Shown here one piece after another: positions 1-8,876 of a DNA stretch of 64,000 nucleotides. The stretch spans positions 1-64,000 of the forward strand of contig NZ_SLWK01000001.1 in NCBI RefSeq assembly GCF_004345615.1, read 5' to 3'. The position numbers were made by a program, and so were the translations under genes. Each line of letters starts with the position of its first letter. Position 1 is the first letter of the stretch. The notes under the pieces were generated by a model that was given only the letters and a program-made list of their open reading frames with translations, made no database searches and was not told the origin of the DNA. The DNA comes from Natronoflexus pectinivorans (GTDB taxonomy: Bacteria > Bacteroidota > Bacteroidia > Bacteroidales > Marinilabiliaceae).

Positions 1-38
1 CTAGCGTTCATCCTGAGCCAGGATCAAACTCTTCGTTG
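1..38 (-). rRNA. rrs: 16S rRNA, 5' end only
   Basis: Read on the minus strand, the first bases give AGAGTTTGATCCTGGCTCAG followed by GATGAACGCTAG. This is the universal 16S 27F region, preceded by ACAACGA as in Bacteroidetes 16S genes. Only the 5' terminus is inside the window; the gene runs off the left edge. The exact mature 5' end (about 38) is estimated. Confidence 0.95.
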
Positions 39-224
39 TATAAAAAAGTTGGTGGCTACTTTCATAGCCTAATTTCCTGACATATCTCAAAAAAAATTGA
101 CTCAAGGATCTTGCTAAATTAAATTTTTGTCTAACCTTAGATCTTTTGGTATTGCATCAATATTGTCAAAGAACGTTTTCTTTTCAAAACAAATTCGCCA
201 AACATTTTTTGGCGAAAGAGGTTG

Positions 225-257
225 CAAAGATAACAAATTTTTCACTTAATCTCCAAA
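225..257 (-). promoter_or_regulatory. rrn promoter, proximal
   Basis: On the minus strand TTTG (254-257) is followed after 21 nt by TATCTTTG (225-232). This matches the Bacteroidetes -33 TTTG / -7 TAnnTTTG consensus, about 190 bp upstream of 16S. Transcription would start near 218. Confidence 0.75.
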
Positions 258-364
258 TTAATTTTCAAAATAATTTTTCAAATAAATCGGGACTGTGTTT
301 TTCAATAATCATCTTTTCACAACCTCATTTGGTTTGTGGCTTTCGTTATTATCAAAAGCGGGTG

Positions 365-396
365 CAAAAGTAGAAGAAGAAAGGTTATATTCCAAA
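365..396 (-). promoter_or_regulatory. rrn promoter, distal
   Basis: On the minus strand TTTG (393-396), 20 nt, then TACTTTTG (365-372). It is a second consensus Bacteroidetes promoter in tandem with the one at 225-257. Tandem promoters are normal for rRNA operons. Confidence 0.7.
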
Positions 397-485
397 CCTT
401 TTCGCAATCATTTTATATTAAAAAATGTAAAACACCTGACTTCCAACACTAATCATGAATAGGAAATGGTGAACTTTCTTGGAAA

Positions 486-519
486 TTGCATAAAATAACG
501 GGTAATTATAGTAACTTTG
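486..519 (+). promoter_or_regulatory. Probable era promoter
   Basis: TTG (486-488), 23 nt, TAACTTTG (512-519), ending 34 bp before the era start codon. The -7 box is perfect and the -33 box is short. The 14-mer TAACTTTGTGGCCT recurs in the promoter at 52899. Confidence 0.55.
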
Positions 520-553
520 TGGCCTCAAAATTTAATATGAACGGAGAAAAATT

Positions 554-1435
554 ATGGCACATAAATCCGGCTTTGTTAGTATTGTAGGGAATCCAAATGT
601 AGGTAAATCAACACTGATGAACCTCATGGTGGGAGAACGTCTGAGTATTATTACTTCCAAAGCACAAACAACACGACACAAAATAATAGGTATAGTTAAT
701 AAAGAGGAGTACCAGGTGGTATTTTCCGATACACCGGGTGTGCTGGAGCCAAATTATAAGTTACAGGAGTCCATGCTGAAATTCAGCAAATCGGCTCTGG
801 TTGATGCCGATGTGATATTATACATTACCGATACCGTTGAGACAGCGGGGAAAAACCAGAATTTTATTGATGAAGTAAACAAGAGTAAGGTTCCTGTTTT
901 GTTGGCGATCAACAAAATTGATCTTGCAGACCAGGGAAAACTGGAAGCCCTTGCCGATAAGTGGAAAGAACTTTTGCCAAAGGCGGAGATATTCCCAATA
1001 TCTGCGCTTCATAAATTCAATGCAGATAATCTCTTTAAAAGGATTTTGGATTTGATGCCTGAATGTCCCCCATTTTTTGACAAGGATGCATTGACGGACA
1101 AACCGGAACGGTTTTTCGTATCTGAAATTATACGAGAAAAAATATTGCTTTATTATCAAAAAGAGATTCCTTACTCTGTTGAGGTAAGCATTGAGTCATT
1201 TAAAGAACGTGAAAAACAGACCGAAATAAGCGCTAATATTCATGTTGCCCGGGATTCGCAAAAAGGAATCATCATTGGACATCAGGGTAAAGCTCTGAAA
1301 AAACTAGGTACAGAAGCAAGAAAGGATATCGAAACATTTCTGGATAAGAAGGTATATCTGCAACTTTATGTAAAAGTTGCAAAAAACTGGCGGGATCAGG
1401 ACAATATGCTTAAGCAGTTTGGATACGATGGTTAA
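554..1435 (+). CDS. era: GTPase Era
   Basis: Era is an essential GTPase that binds the 3' end of 16S rRNA and helps 30S subunit maturation in the cytoplasm. The 293-aa protein has the normal length. The P-loop GNPNVGKS is at about residues 12-19, the G3 motif DTPG at 59-62 and the G4 motif NKID at 120-123. A C-terminal KH domain carries the IIIGHQGKALKK signature at about 239-250. ATG at 554 follows GGAGAAAAATT and is the only start that leaves a full G domain. It is followed, after 246 bp, by another ribosome-assembly GTPase, der. Beside an rrn operon the placement is apt, though probably coincidental. Confidence 0.97.
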   Translation: MAHKSGFVSIVGNPNVGKSTLMNLMVGERLSIITSKAQTTRHKIIGIVNKEEYQVVFSDTPGVLEPNYKLQESMLKFSKSALVDADVILYITDTVETAGKNQNFIDEVNKSKVPVLLAINKIDLADQGKLEALADKWKELLPKAEIFPISALHKFNADNLFKRILDLMPECPPFFDKDALTDKPERFFVSEIIREKILLYYQKEIPYSVEVSIESFKEREKQTEISANIHVARDSQKGIIIGHQGKALKKLGTEARKDIETFLDKKVYLQLYVKVAKNWRDQDNMLKQFGYDG

Positions 1436-1527
1436 TCCATCGTATTTCATCCAAAACATTTGAGATCCGTGCTCCTGTTGCACCCGGATTTCAAAAACAT
1501 CATTTCGCGACAGATTAACAATAGAAC

Positions 1528-1668
1528 GTTAGACTTTTAGATTCTTAGATATTAGCTGCAGTAAGCTCCTTATTATTAACTGATTGAATAATACGGCTGC
1601 AAACTTACAAGCAGCTGATAATTAAGCAATTAAAGAATGATTAACGAACTATTAAGATTAATTTATAT
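1528..1668 (+). repeat. Dispersed intergenic repeat, copy A
   Basis: This segment between era and der shares many blocks in the same order with 35090-35215: GAACGTTAGA versus GATCGTTAGA, TCTTAGATATTAG versus ATTAGATATTAG, TTATTATTAACTGATTGA versus TTATTATCAACTGATTGA, CAATTA..AA and AATTAATAAACTATT-like ends. It has no coding potential. It looks like a degenerate family of intergenic elements about 130-140 bp long; no terminal inverted repeats or target duplication are obvious. Confidence 0.55.
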
Positions 1669-1681
1669 AGAATTATAAAAA

Positions 1682-2992
1682 ATGGGAAATATAGTTGCCA
1701 TAGTAGGACGTCCAAACGTTGGGAAGTCGACACTTTTTAATCGTCTGACCGGCCAGAGACATGCCATCGTAGATGAAATAAGCGGAGTGACCCGCGACAG
1801 GATATATGGGAAATCACATTGGAATGGCGCTGAGTTTTCCATTGTTGATACAGGTGGGTTCGCCATCAATTCAGAAGATCAGTTTGAGCAAGCCATTCGT
1901 GAGCAGGTTTTGATTGCCATTGAAGAGGCTGATATTCTTCTCTTTTTGGTGGATGTCAGCACCGGAATCACCGATTATGATGAGGCTGTGGCCGAAATTA
2001 TTCGAAAATCGGGTAAAAAAGCTTTCGTAGTAGTGAACAAGGTGGACACCCATGAGAGAATTCCTGAATCGTCATATTTTTACGCTTTAGGAGTTGATCA
2101 GCTATACCCTGTATCCGCAATAAACGGCTCCGGAACAGGAGATTTGCTGGATGCACTGGTAGAAGCCCTGCCAAATAAAACAGACCTTAGTGAAGAAGAG
2201 GAAGATTTGCCGAAATTTGCCATAGTTGGCAGACCAAATGCAGGGAAATCCTCAATTATTAATGCTTTCATCGGGGTTGACAGAAACATTGTCACCCCCA
2301 TATCAGGGACCACGCGTGACAGCATCCATACACGATACAACAAATTTGGTCACGATTTTTTACTGGTGGACACAGCCGGAATCAGAAAAAAGAACAAGGT
2401 GCACGAGAACCTTGAGTTCTACTCGGTGATGAGAGCCGTGCGTGCCATTGAAAATTCCGATGTATGTATATTATTGGTAGATGCCACACGAGGCTTTGAA
2501 GGACAGGACCAGAAGATATTTAACCTGATTGAGCGTAACCGAAAAGGAGTGGTGGTAGTGGTTAATAAATGGGACTTAATAGAAAAAGACACGCATTCGA
2601 CCAAACATTTTGAAGCTGAAATAAGGGAAAAAACAGCTCCTTACGTAGATTACCCCATCATATTTACATCGGCGTTAACAAAACAACGAATCTTTAAGGT
2701 GCTGGAAGATGCAGTAGCTGTTTATGAGAATAAAAAAATGCGGATCTCAACATCGCAGCTAAACGATTACATGCTGCCGGTGATTGAACACAACCCTCCC
2801 CCGTCTCACAAAGGAAAATATATTAAGATTAAATTTATAACACAACTACCATCAACAACTCCATCGTTTGCCTTTTTCTGTAATTTACCTCAATATGTTA
2901 AGGATCCGTACAAGCGGTTCCTTGAGAATAAAATCAGAAAGAAATGGAACTTAACAGGAGTTCCGGTAAATATCTTTTTAAGGAAAAAATAA
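1682..2992 (+). CDS. der: GTPase Der (EngA)
   Basis: Der is the tandem GTPase needed for 50S subunit maturation. The 436-aa protein has two G domains: P-loop GRPNVGKS from residue 9 with NKVD at about 119-122, and P-loop GRPNAGKSS from about 183 with NKWD at 295-298. A C-terminal KH-like domain starts near 350. Switch motifs DTGG and DTAG are both present. The length is typical of Bacteroidetes Der. The start ATG at 1682 gives the canonical [16 protein letters not shown] beginning. A terminator follows at 3007. Confidence 0.97.
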   Translation: MGNIVAIVGRPNVGKSTLFNRLTGQRHAIVDEISGVTRDRIYGKSHWNGAEFSIVDTGGFAINSEDQFEQAIREQVLIAIEEADILLFLVDVSTGITDYDEAVAEIIRKSGKKAFVVVNKVDTHERIPESSYFYALGVDQLYPVSAINGSGTGDLLDALVEALPNKTDLSEEEEDLPKFAIVGRPNAGKSSIINAFIGVDRNIVTPISGTTRDSIHTRYNKFGHDFLLVDTAGIRKKNKVHENLEFYSVMRAVRAIENSDVCILLVDATRGFEGQDQKIFNLIERNRKGVVVVVNKWDLIEKDTHSTKHFEAEIREKTAPYVDYPIIFTSALTKQRIFKVLEDAVAVYENKKMRISTSQLNDYMLPVIEHNPPPSHKGKYIKIKFITQLPSTTPSFAFFCNLPQYVKDPYKRFLENKIRKKWNLTGVPVNIFLRKK

Positions 2993-3006
2993 AGAGACAC
3001 AGAATG

Positions 3007-3030
3007 AAAAACTGACCTACGTCAGTTTTT
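3007..3030 (+). terminator. Intrinsic terminator after der
   Basis: The arms AAAAACTGAC and GTCAGTTTTT enclose the loop CTAC, giving a 10-bp stem whose 3' arm ends in T5. It lies 15 bp after the der stop. Confidence 0.85.
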
Positions 3031-3239
3031 CTGGTTAAAAGCGGTATCATAAAAATTGAAATAAGTACTTTTGTAATTGCAACAAAAAAAGGAGTAACAG
3101 TTTCAATTAATCTAGACCACCCTTTCCAGCCATAACGAGTCAGGAAATAGGTTTGGCTATAATGAAAAGCTAAACGAAGCATTCAAGAAAGTTAGAAAAT
3201 ATTGAAATCATTATTATAATAAAGTTTGATCAGTAAAAA

Positions 3240-4109
3240 ATGAGTACAAATCACAGTGCCACCGCAATCATCAGAATACACTGTCCGGATCAGCGGGGGA
3301 TCGTAGCGCGGGTAACGGACTTCATTCATCGCAACAATGGGAACATTGTGGCGCTGGATCAGCATACCGACCGCGACGAAAAACGTTTCTTTATGCGTGT
3401 AGAATGGGAGCTGGAAGGATTCGAGCTTAACAGGGAACAAATTGAACCTGCCTTTGAGTTTGCCATTGCCACCCCCTGCAAAATGAAGTGGAAACTTCAT
3501 TTCAGTGACAAAACACCCCGTATGGGGCTGTTTGTTTCAAAAATGTCGCACTGTTTATACGATATTTTGGCTCGCTATCAGAGTGGTGAAATGAAAGTTG
3601 AAATTCCCGTGATTATCAGTAACCACAAAGATTTGGAAGAGGTGGTTGGCAAGTTTGGAATTCCGTTTGTTCACGTGCCGGTTACATCTGATACCAAAAC
3701 ACAACAGGAACAAAAAGCGCTGGATGTACTGAAAGAACATGAAGTGGATTTTTTGGTATTGGCCAGGTATATGCAAATTTTATCGCCAAAATTTGTGGAT
3801 CACTACCCTGAAAGAATCATCAACATCCATCACTCATTTTTGCCGGCTTTTATTGGTGCAAAACCTTATCACGCAGCACATGCACGGGGAGTTAAAATCA
3901 TCGGAGCCACCAGCCATTATGTGACATCCGATTTGGATGCCGGCCCCATTATCGAGCAGGATGTGAGCCGCATCAGTCACCACGACACGGTTGAAAGACT
4001 CATTCAAAAAGGGCGAGATATAGAGAAGATTGTGCTATCGCGTGCGGTGATGGCTCACATTGAACGGAAAACACTGGTTTACAAAAACAGAACGGTGGTA
4101 TTCCAGTAA
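3240..4109 (+). CDS. purU: Formyltetrahydrofolate deformylase
   Basis: PurU hydrolyses 10-formyl-THF to formate and THF, balancing the one-carbon pool. It has an N-terminal ACT domain (about residues 7-80) and a C-terminal formyltransferase-fold domain. The catalytic triad is visible as N195, H197 (NIHHSFLP) and D233 (DLDAGPI), with the same spacing as N106/H108/D144 of PurN. The ACT domain separates it from PurN. Its 289 aa is the usual length. hisH starts 17 bp after its stop, so it is probably cotranscribed with the his genes, an unusual pairing although purine and histidine synthesis share AICAR. Confidence 0.93.
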   Translation: MSTNHSATAIIRIHCPDQRGIVARVTDFIHRNNGNIVALDQHTDRDEKRFFMRVEWELEGFELNREQIEPAFEFAIATPCKMKWKLHFSDKTPRMGLFVSKMSHCLYDILARYQSGEMKVEIPVIISNHKDLEEVVGKFGIPFVHVPVTSDTKTQQEQKALDVLKEHEVDFLVLARYMQILSPKFVDHYPERIINIHHSFLPAFIGAKPYHAAHARGVKIIGATSHYVTSDLDAGPIIEQDVSRISHHDTVERLIQKGRDIEKIVLSRAVMAHIERKTLVYKNRTVVFQ

Positions 4110-4126
4110 TAGAAAACAACACTTCC

Positions 4127-4735
4127 ATGACCAAACAGAATATTGTAATAATAAAATACAACGCCGGAAACATCCGCTCGGTTAACAACGCACTGCTGCG
4201 ATTGGAACAGGAGGGAGAAATTACAGCGGATCCGGAAAAGATCATTAAAGCGGATAAAGTTATATTTCCGGGTGTGGGGGAAGCCAGTACAACCATGAAA
4301 CATTTGAATGAAACCGGGCTGGCCGATCTCATAAAAACTTTAACACAACCGGTTTTGGGCATTTGTCTTGGAATGCAGCTGATGGGCAGCCACAGCGAAG
4401 AAGGTGATGTAAATTGTCTGGGCATTTTTGATGAGAAAGTAAAGAAATTTCAGCTTCCGGATCCCAATTCACAAAACCTGAAAATCCCGCAAATGGGATG
4501 GAATCAGATCACAGATTTAAAAAGCGACCTGTTTGATGTTTCACTTGAAGGAAAGTATGTCTATTTTGTTCACAGCTATTACGTTGCTCTGGGCAGCGAC
4601 ACAGCAGCCACCACAAATTATATACATCCTTACAGCTCGGCATTGCAACGCGACAATTTTTTTGCTACACAGTTTCACCCCGAAAAAAGCGGGCCTGTTG
4701 GCGAGAAAATTCTGAAAAACTTCCTGAAACTATGA
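4127..4735 (+). CDS. hisH: Imidazole glycerol phosphate synthase, glutaminase subunit
   Basis: HisH supplies ammonia from glutamine to HisF for IGP and AICAR formation in histidine biosynthesis. It is a class I glutamine amidotransferase of 202 aa. The nucleophile C80 lies in GICLGMQ, and H184 and E186 lie in FHPEKSG, completing the triad. Its stop overlaps the hisA start (ATGA), so translation is probably coupled. The partner HisF is encoded two genes downstream. Confidence 0.96.
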   Translation: MTKQNIVIIKYNAGNIRSVNNALLRLEQEGEITADPEKIIKADKVIFPGVGEASTTMKHLNETGLADLIKTLTQPVLGICLGMQLMGSHSEEGDVNCLGIFDEKVKKFQLPDPNSQNLKIPQMGWNQITDLKSDLFDVSLEGKYVYFVHSYYVALGSDTAATTNYIHPYSSALQRDNFFATQFHPEKSGPVGEKILKNFLKL

Positions 4736-5460
4736 AGAAAATTGAACTGATACCGGCCATTGATATCATTGACGGGAAATGTGTGCGCCTGAGCAAAGGC
4801 GATTACGACACAAAAAAAGTATATAACGAACATCCTCTGGAAGTTGCCAAAGAGTTTGAAGCGCATGGAATATCTCGCCTTCATCTGGTAGATTTAGATG
4901 GGGCAAAAGCCGGTCGCATCATTAATTACAAAGTTTTGGAAACCATTGCATCCAAAACCAACCTGGAGATTGATTTTGGAGGAGGATTAAAATCAAACGC
5001 TGATTTAAAAATCGCCTTTGATAGCGGGGCGCAAATGGTAACCGGGGGTAGCATCGCCGTAAAAAACCCGCAGGAGTTTGAAAGTTGGATTTCAATTTAC
5101 GGAGCAGAGAAAATCATACTGGGGTCGGATGTAAAGGAGAGGAAAATTGCTGTTTCGGGCTGGTTGGAAACTTCCGAACTTGAACTGATGGATTTTCTTA
5201 GAGATTACACATCAAAAGGAATCACCAAAACCATTTGTACCGACATCAGCAAAGACGGAATGCTTCAGGGGCCTGCCATTGGACTATATCGAGAGGTGCT
5301 AAATCAGTTCCCCGACTTATACCTCATTGCCAGTGGTGGTGTTAGCTGTATGAAAGATATAGAGGACTTGCAAGAGGCCGGCTTACCTGCCGTAATTTTT
5401 GGCAAGGCAATATACGAGGGCAAAATCAGTTTAAAAGAACTGGAGCAATTTATTTCATAA
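4732..5460 (+). CDS. hisA: ProFAR isomerase
   Basis: HisA isomerises ProFAR to PRFAR. It is a 242-aa (beta/alpha)8 barrel. The first catalytic Asp is in PAIDIIDGK (D11) and the second is in [12 protein letters not shown]; the phosphate-binding motifs GGG and ASGGV are present. It starts inside the hisH stop codon. hisF begins 36 bp downstream, and the two barrels are recognisable half-barrel-duplicated paralogs. Confidence 0.96.
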   Translation: MKKIELIPAIDIIDGKCVRLSKGDYDTKKVYNEHPLEVAKEFEAHGISRLHLVDLDGAKAGRIINYKVLETIASKTNLEIDFGGGLKSNADLKIAFDSGAQMVTGGSIAVKNPQEFESWISIYGAEKIILGSDVKERKIAVSGWLETSELELMDFLRDYTSKGITKTICTDISKDGMLQGPAIGLYREVLNQFPDLYLIASGGVSCMKDIEDLQEAGLPAVIFGKAIYEGKISLKELEQFIS

Positions 5461-5496
5461 ATTACTCATCCCCAATAACCTTAAAACAGAATCAAA

Positions 5497-6255
5497 ATGT
5501 TAGCAAAAAGAATCATCCCCTGCCTGGACATAAAAGACGGAATGACCGTTAAAGGCATTAAGTTTGTGGAGTTAAAAACAGTAGGCGACCCTGTAGAACT
5601 GGCCGCCGCTTATGCCGATCAAGGTGCCGACGAACTGGTATTTCTGGATATCACAGCATCTCACGAGGGTCGTAAGACCTTTGTTGATTTGGTGCATCGA
5701 ATTGCACGCCACATCAACATCCCCTTTACAGTTGGCGGAGGAATCTCAGAACTGTCAGATGCGGAAGCCCTGCTGAATGCAGGAGCCGATAAAATCAGCA
5801 TCAACTCATCGGCCGTTAGAAATCCACAATTGATTGACGATATGGCAAAAAACTTTGGCAGCCAGTTTGTTGTTGTTGCCATTGACGCCAAAAAAGAAGA
5901 AACCGGCAACGAATGGGCTGTAACGGTTAACGGGGGACGCATTTTCACAGAGAAGAGGCTTTTCTCATGGGCACGAGAGGCAGAGCAAAGAGGCGCCGGT
6001 GAAATTCTTTTCACAAGCATGGATCACGATGGCGTAAAACAAGGATTTGCCAACGAAGCCCTTGCCCAGTTAAGCGATGATCTTTCCATACCAATTATCG
6101 CATCGGGAGGAGCCGGAAATATGCAACATTTTAAAGATGCTTTTGAATTAGGGAAAGCTGATGCAGCATTGGCTGCCAGCGTCTTTCATTACAATGAAAT
6201 TTCGGTACCACAACTTAAGGAGTATCTTAGAAAAGAGGGAATAACGGTACGGTAG
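5497..6255 (+). CDS. hisF: Imidazole glycerol phosphate synthase, cyclase subunit
   Basis: HisF condenses PRFAR with HisH-derived ammonia to give IGP and AICAR. It is a 252-aa (beta/alpha)8 barrel. Catalytic Asp residues are seen in [14 protein letters not shown] (D11) and in [11 protein letters not shown]. The phosphate-binding GGGIS and ASGGAG are present. Length and motifs are canonical. An 84-bp gap containing a small GGTTGAT-type repeat separates it from hisIE. Confidence 0.97.
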   Translation: MLAKRIIPCLDIKDGMTVKGIKFVELKTVGDPVELAAAYADQGADELVFLDITASHEGRKTFVDLVHRIARHINIPFTVGGGISELSDAEALLNAGADKISINSSAVRNPQLIDDMAKNFGSQFVVVAIDAKKEETGNEWAVTVNGGRIFTEKRLFSWAREAEQRGAGEILFTSMDHDGVKQGFANEALAQLSDDLSIPIIASGGAGNMQHFKDAFELGKADAALAASVFHYNEISVPQLKEYLRKEGITVR

Positions 6256-6300
6256 GGGGTTTAGGGTTGATAGTTTATAGTTGGGGGTTGATGGTTGAAG
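6256..6300. repeat. GGTTGAT-rich intergenic repeat
   Basis: Between hisF and hisIE there are imperfect tandem copies: AGGGTTGATAGTT, TATAGTTGGG, GGGTTGATGGTTGAAG. The stretch is G+T-rich on the plus strand, unlike its surroundings. No function is apparent. Confidence 0.4.
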
Positions 6301-6339
6301 CAACGGAGGACATAATATTAAAAATAAAAACATAGAATA

Positions 6340-6939
6340 ATGAAGGTTGATTTTAGTAAAACACCTGATGGTTTGGTTCCGGCAATTATTCAGGACAGCA
6401 ATACCAATAAAGTATTAATGTTGGGCTATATGAATGAGGAAGCGCTGGAAAAAACAAAAAAAGAGGGCAAAGCAACTTTTTTTAGCAGGTCGAAACAACG
6501 CCTCTGGACAAAAGGTGAAGAGTCGGGCAATTTTTTAAATGTGGTTTCCATAGCTGTTGATTGCGATAACGACACATTATTGATTAAGTGTAATCCTGTA
6601 GGCCCAACCTGTCATACCGGCACGGACACTTGCTGGAGTGAGACCAATGAGGTTAGTGACCTGGATTTCCTTAAGCATCTTCAGGATTTTATTGACAAAC
6701 GAAAGGCAGAGATGCCTGAAGGCTCATACACCACCTCATTGTTCACAAAGGGAACCCGCAAAATAACTCAAAAAGTAGGAGAAGAAGCTGTTGAGACCAT
6801 CATTGGCGCCATGGCCAATGATGATGAAAATTTCCTCTACGAAGGGGCAGATTTGCTATATCATTTAGTCGTTTTATTAACACACAAGGGGTACAGAATT
6901 GAAGATTTAATAAAAGAACTAAAGAAACGCCATAAATAA
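6340..6939 (+). CDS. hisIE: Bifunctional PR-AMP cyclohydrolase / PR-ATP pyrophosphatase
   Basis: This fusion carries out the second and third steps of histidine synthesis. The N-terminal HisI domain (about 1-105) has the metal-binding cysteines in CDNDTLLIKC and GPTCHTGTDTCW. The C-terminal HisE domain (about 110-195) is an all-alpha MazG-like pyrophosphatase with the VGEEAVETIIGA motif. At 199 aa it matches other HisIE fusions. It is the last gene of the operon, with a strong terminator 35 bp downstream. Confidence 0.96.
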   Translation: MKVDFSKTPDGLVPAIIQDSNTNKVLMLGYMNEEALEKTKKEGKATFFSRSKQRLWTKGEESGNFLNVVSIAVDCDNDTLLIKCNPVGPTCHTGTDTCWSETNEVSDLDFLKHLQDFIDKRKAEMPEGSYTTSLFTKGTRKITQKVGEEAVETIIGAMANDDENFLYEGADLLYHLVVLLTHKGYRIEDLIKELKKRHK

Positions 6940-6973
6940 TGGGAATAATTTAAGGCACACCCCGTCACATCAC

Positions 6974-7019
6974 AAAAAAGCGCCAAAACACTTCTATTTC
7001 AGTGTTTTGGCGCTTTTTT
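6974..7019 (+). terminator. Intrinsic terminator after hisIE
   Basis: A 19-bp stem: the left arm AAAAAAGCGCC plus AAAACACT (6974-6992), loop TCTATTTC, and the complementary right arm ending in T6 (7001-7019). It is A/T-flanked on both sides and could work in both directions. The remaining sequence to 7255 shows no gene. Confidence 0.9.
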
Positions 7020-7255
7020 CATCATCCGGTTTATCATTAAAACAAGCTTCCAATATTATTCCATATTTCTGAAAAAAAGTAAAAAATACGATTTCGCTTC
7101 CTCAAAAGTGGAAATTTCTGTGATTATAGAGTAAATAATTACAAAAGCCGTTAATTATTGTTTCAATCATATTAAATTTGACATACCATAACAGAACGGT
7201 ATTGCATTTATTGGAAATAAAAATAGTCACTAACGAATCTTAATTATTAAATTTT

Positions 7256-8767
7256 ATGAGTTCCGCAACTGAGAAGATCTCTGTAAAGGAGAAAATTGGT
7301 TATAGTCTTGGAGACTTTGCAGCCAATCTTATTTTTCAAACTCTAATGACCTTCCTGGCATATTTCTACACCGATGTATTTAAAATACAAGGTGACATTG
7401 CAGCAGTCATCATATTTGTAGGGGGTATGACAGGGGCTTTCTTTACTCCAATTATGGGAGTTATCGCTGACCGAACCAATACGCGTTGGGGAAAGTTCCG
7501 TCCTTGGATTTTGTGGACTTCTGTTCCATTTGGTGTGATCGCATTATTGGCATTTACAACACCAAACTTCAGTCCATCCGGAAGAATTGCTTATGCTTTA
7601 ATTACCTATATTTTATTGGTAATAGTGTATACCGCAAATAACCTACCTTATGCAACTTTAAGTGGAGTGCTAACCGGAAACATGTCCGAGCGTAACAGTA
7701 TATCCTCTTATCGTTTTACCGCGGTAACCGTTGCTCAGTTCATTATCCAGGTAATCTTATTGCCATTAGTTCTTATCGTTGGTGATGGGGACCGCGCTGT
7801 TGGTTTTGAATATGTAATGGGAATATTTGCCTTTATAGGCGTTGTTTGCTTTATCATTACGTTTCTTACAACCAAGGAAAGAATTGCTCCTCCCGCTGAG
7901 CAAAAAACAAGTGTTAAGCAGGATTTGATAGACCTTTCGAAGAACAGGCCCTGGGTAATTATGTTGATTGTTACTATTTTTATCTTTATTACGCTAGCGT
8001 TAAAAGGTGGTAACTACATATACTACTTCGAGAATTATTTAAGTCAAAACGACTTAAATGAATTCCTTCAATTTATTGGTTTCTTTGGAGTGGTAGAAGG
8101 ATTCAACAGTTTTCTGATTGGAATGGGATTAACTCCTGTAACCCTTCCTGAAGATCCGGCCTCTATAGGGTTTGGAATATTTAACGGATCGGGAATTATT
8201 CTAATGATCATTGCCATTGCCTTATCAAAACCCATTGCCGATAAATACGGAAAAAGAGACTTGTTTATTGTTGCACTTTCTGTTGCCACTTTGTCTCAGT
8301 TCCTGTTCTTATTCATCCCGGCTCAGAACGTTGGATGGGTATTTATCTGTCAAATTGTTCACGGTTTCTCATATGGTCTTACCATTCCACTTTTATGGGC
8401 TATGATTGCTGATGTTGCTGACTGGTCGGAATGGAAAAATAACCGACGCGCCACAGCCATCATTTTCTCTGCCATGCTGTTTGGATTAAAAGCCGGATTG
8501 GCGATTGGTGGTTCATTGGTTGCAGCCATCCTTTCTTTCTACGGATACCAACCTCCGGCAGAAGGGACTGTTATCGTTCAATCAGAGCAGGCCATTAATG
8601 GTATTTTGATGACCATGAGTGTTTATCCTGCCATTACCTTCCTCGTGGCTCTTGTTGCCTTGTTCTTCTATGAAATTAATAAATCAACAGAAGTATTGCT
8701 TGAAGGAGAACTTGGAAAAAGAAGACAAGAAGGATTAGAGACTCTGGAACAGGAGAATCTTAAATAG
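7256..8767 (+). CDS. GPH-family sugar:cation symporter (XynP-like)
   Basis: This is a twelve-helix major-facilitator transporter of the glycoside-pentoside-hexuronide family. Family features visible are the N-terminal KEKIGYSLGDFAANL (helix 1), the loop DRTNTRWGKFRPW after helix 2, and SISSYR- and NRRATA-type loops. Its 503 aa exceeds the usual 450-470 because of an extra segment between helices 7 and 8 (about residues 255-300), common in Bacteroidetes members. The GH10 and GH43 genes next to it suggest uptake of xylose or xylo-oligosaccharides with Na+ or H+. The substrate is inferred from context only. Confidence 0.87.
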   Translation: MSSATEKISVKEKIGYSLGDFAANLIFQTLMTFLAYFYTDVFKIQGDIAAVIIFVGGMTGAFFTPIMGVIADRTNTRWGKFRPWILWTSVPFGVIALLAFTTPNFSPSGRIAYALITYILLVIVYTANNLPYATLSGVLTGNMSERNSISSYRFTAVTVAQFIIQVILLPLVLIVGDGDRAVGFEYVMGIFAFIGVVCFIITFLTTKERIAPPAEQKTSVKQDLIDLSKNRPWVIMLIVTIFIFITLALKGGNYIYYFENYLSQNDLNEFLQFIGFFGVVEGFNSFLIGMGLTPVTLPEDPASIGFGIFNGSGIILMIIAIALSKPIADKYGKRDLFIVALSVATLSQFLFLFIPAQNVGWVFICQIVHGFSYGLTIPLLWAMIADVADWSEWKNNRRATAIIFSAMLFGLKAGLAIGGSLVAAILSFYGYQPPAEGTVIVQSEQAINGILMTMSVYPAITFLVALVALFFYEINKSTEVLLEGELGKRRQEGLETLEQENLK

Positions 8768-8805
8768 AGGGATAGTTAGCTTATTTAAAAAAGTTTTTAT
8801 CATAG

Positions 8806-8835
8806 AACGAGTCCCGAAACTTCGGGACTCGTTTT
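8806..8835 (+). terminator. Terminator between symporter and xylanase
   Basis: A 13-bp perfect stem (AACGAGTCCCGAA, 8806-8818; complement 8821-8833), then TT. It lies 39 bp after the symporter stop. The T-run is short, so it may attenuate rather than fully stop transcription. Confidence 0.75.
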
Positions 8836-8876
8836 ACCGAAACATCAGGAGTAAATTAAAATCAAATAATAGACAC

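Larger units (their letters stand above)
39..553. other. rrn leader and promoter region
   Basis: This A+T-rich stretch without a believable gene lies between the 16S start (minus strand) and era (plus strand). It holds two TAnnTTTG promoters reading toward 16S and one reading toward era, listed separately. The 75-codon ORF at 146-373 has no recognisable features and lies within the rRNA leader. A hairpin formed by ATTCGCCAAA and TTTGGCGAAA (about 192-216) sits just downstream of the proximal promoter on the minus strand and would be part of the pre-rRNA leader. Confidence 0.6.

Noticed and set aside
146-373. 75-codon ORF in the rrn upstream region
   Set aside because: It lies in the 16S leader and promoter region, on the strand opposite to transcription, with Phe/Asn/Lys-rich composition typical of random A+T-rich DNA and no family features.
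2934-3182. 82-codon minus-strand ORF after der
   Set aside because: It overlaps the der 3' end and its terminator, and shows no family features.
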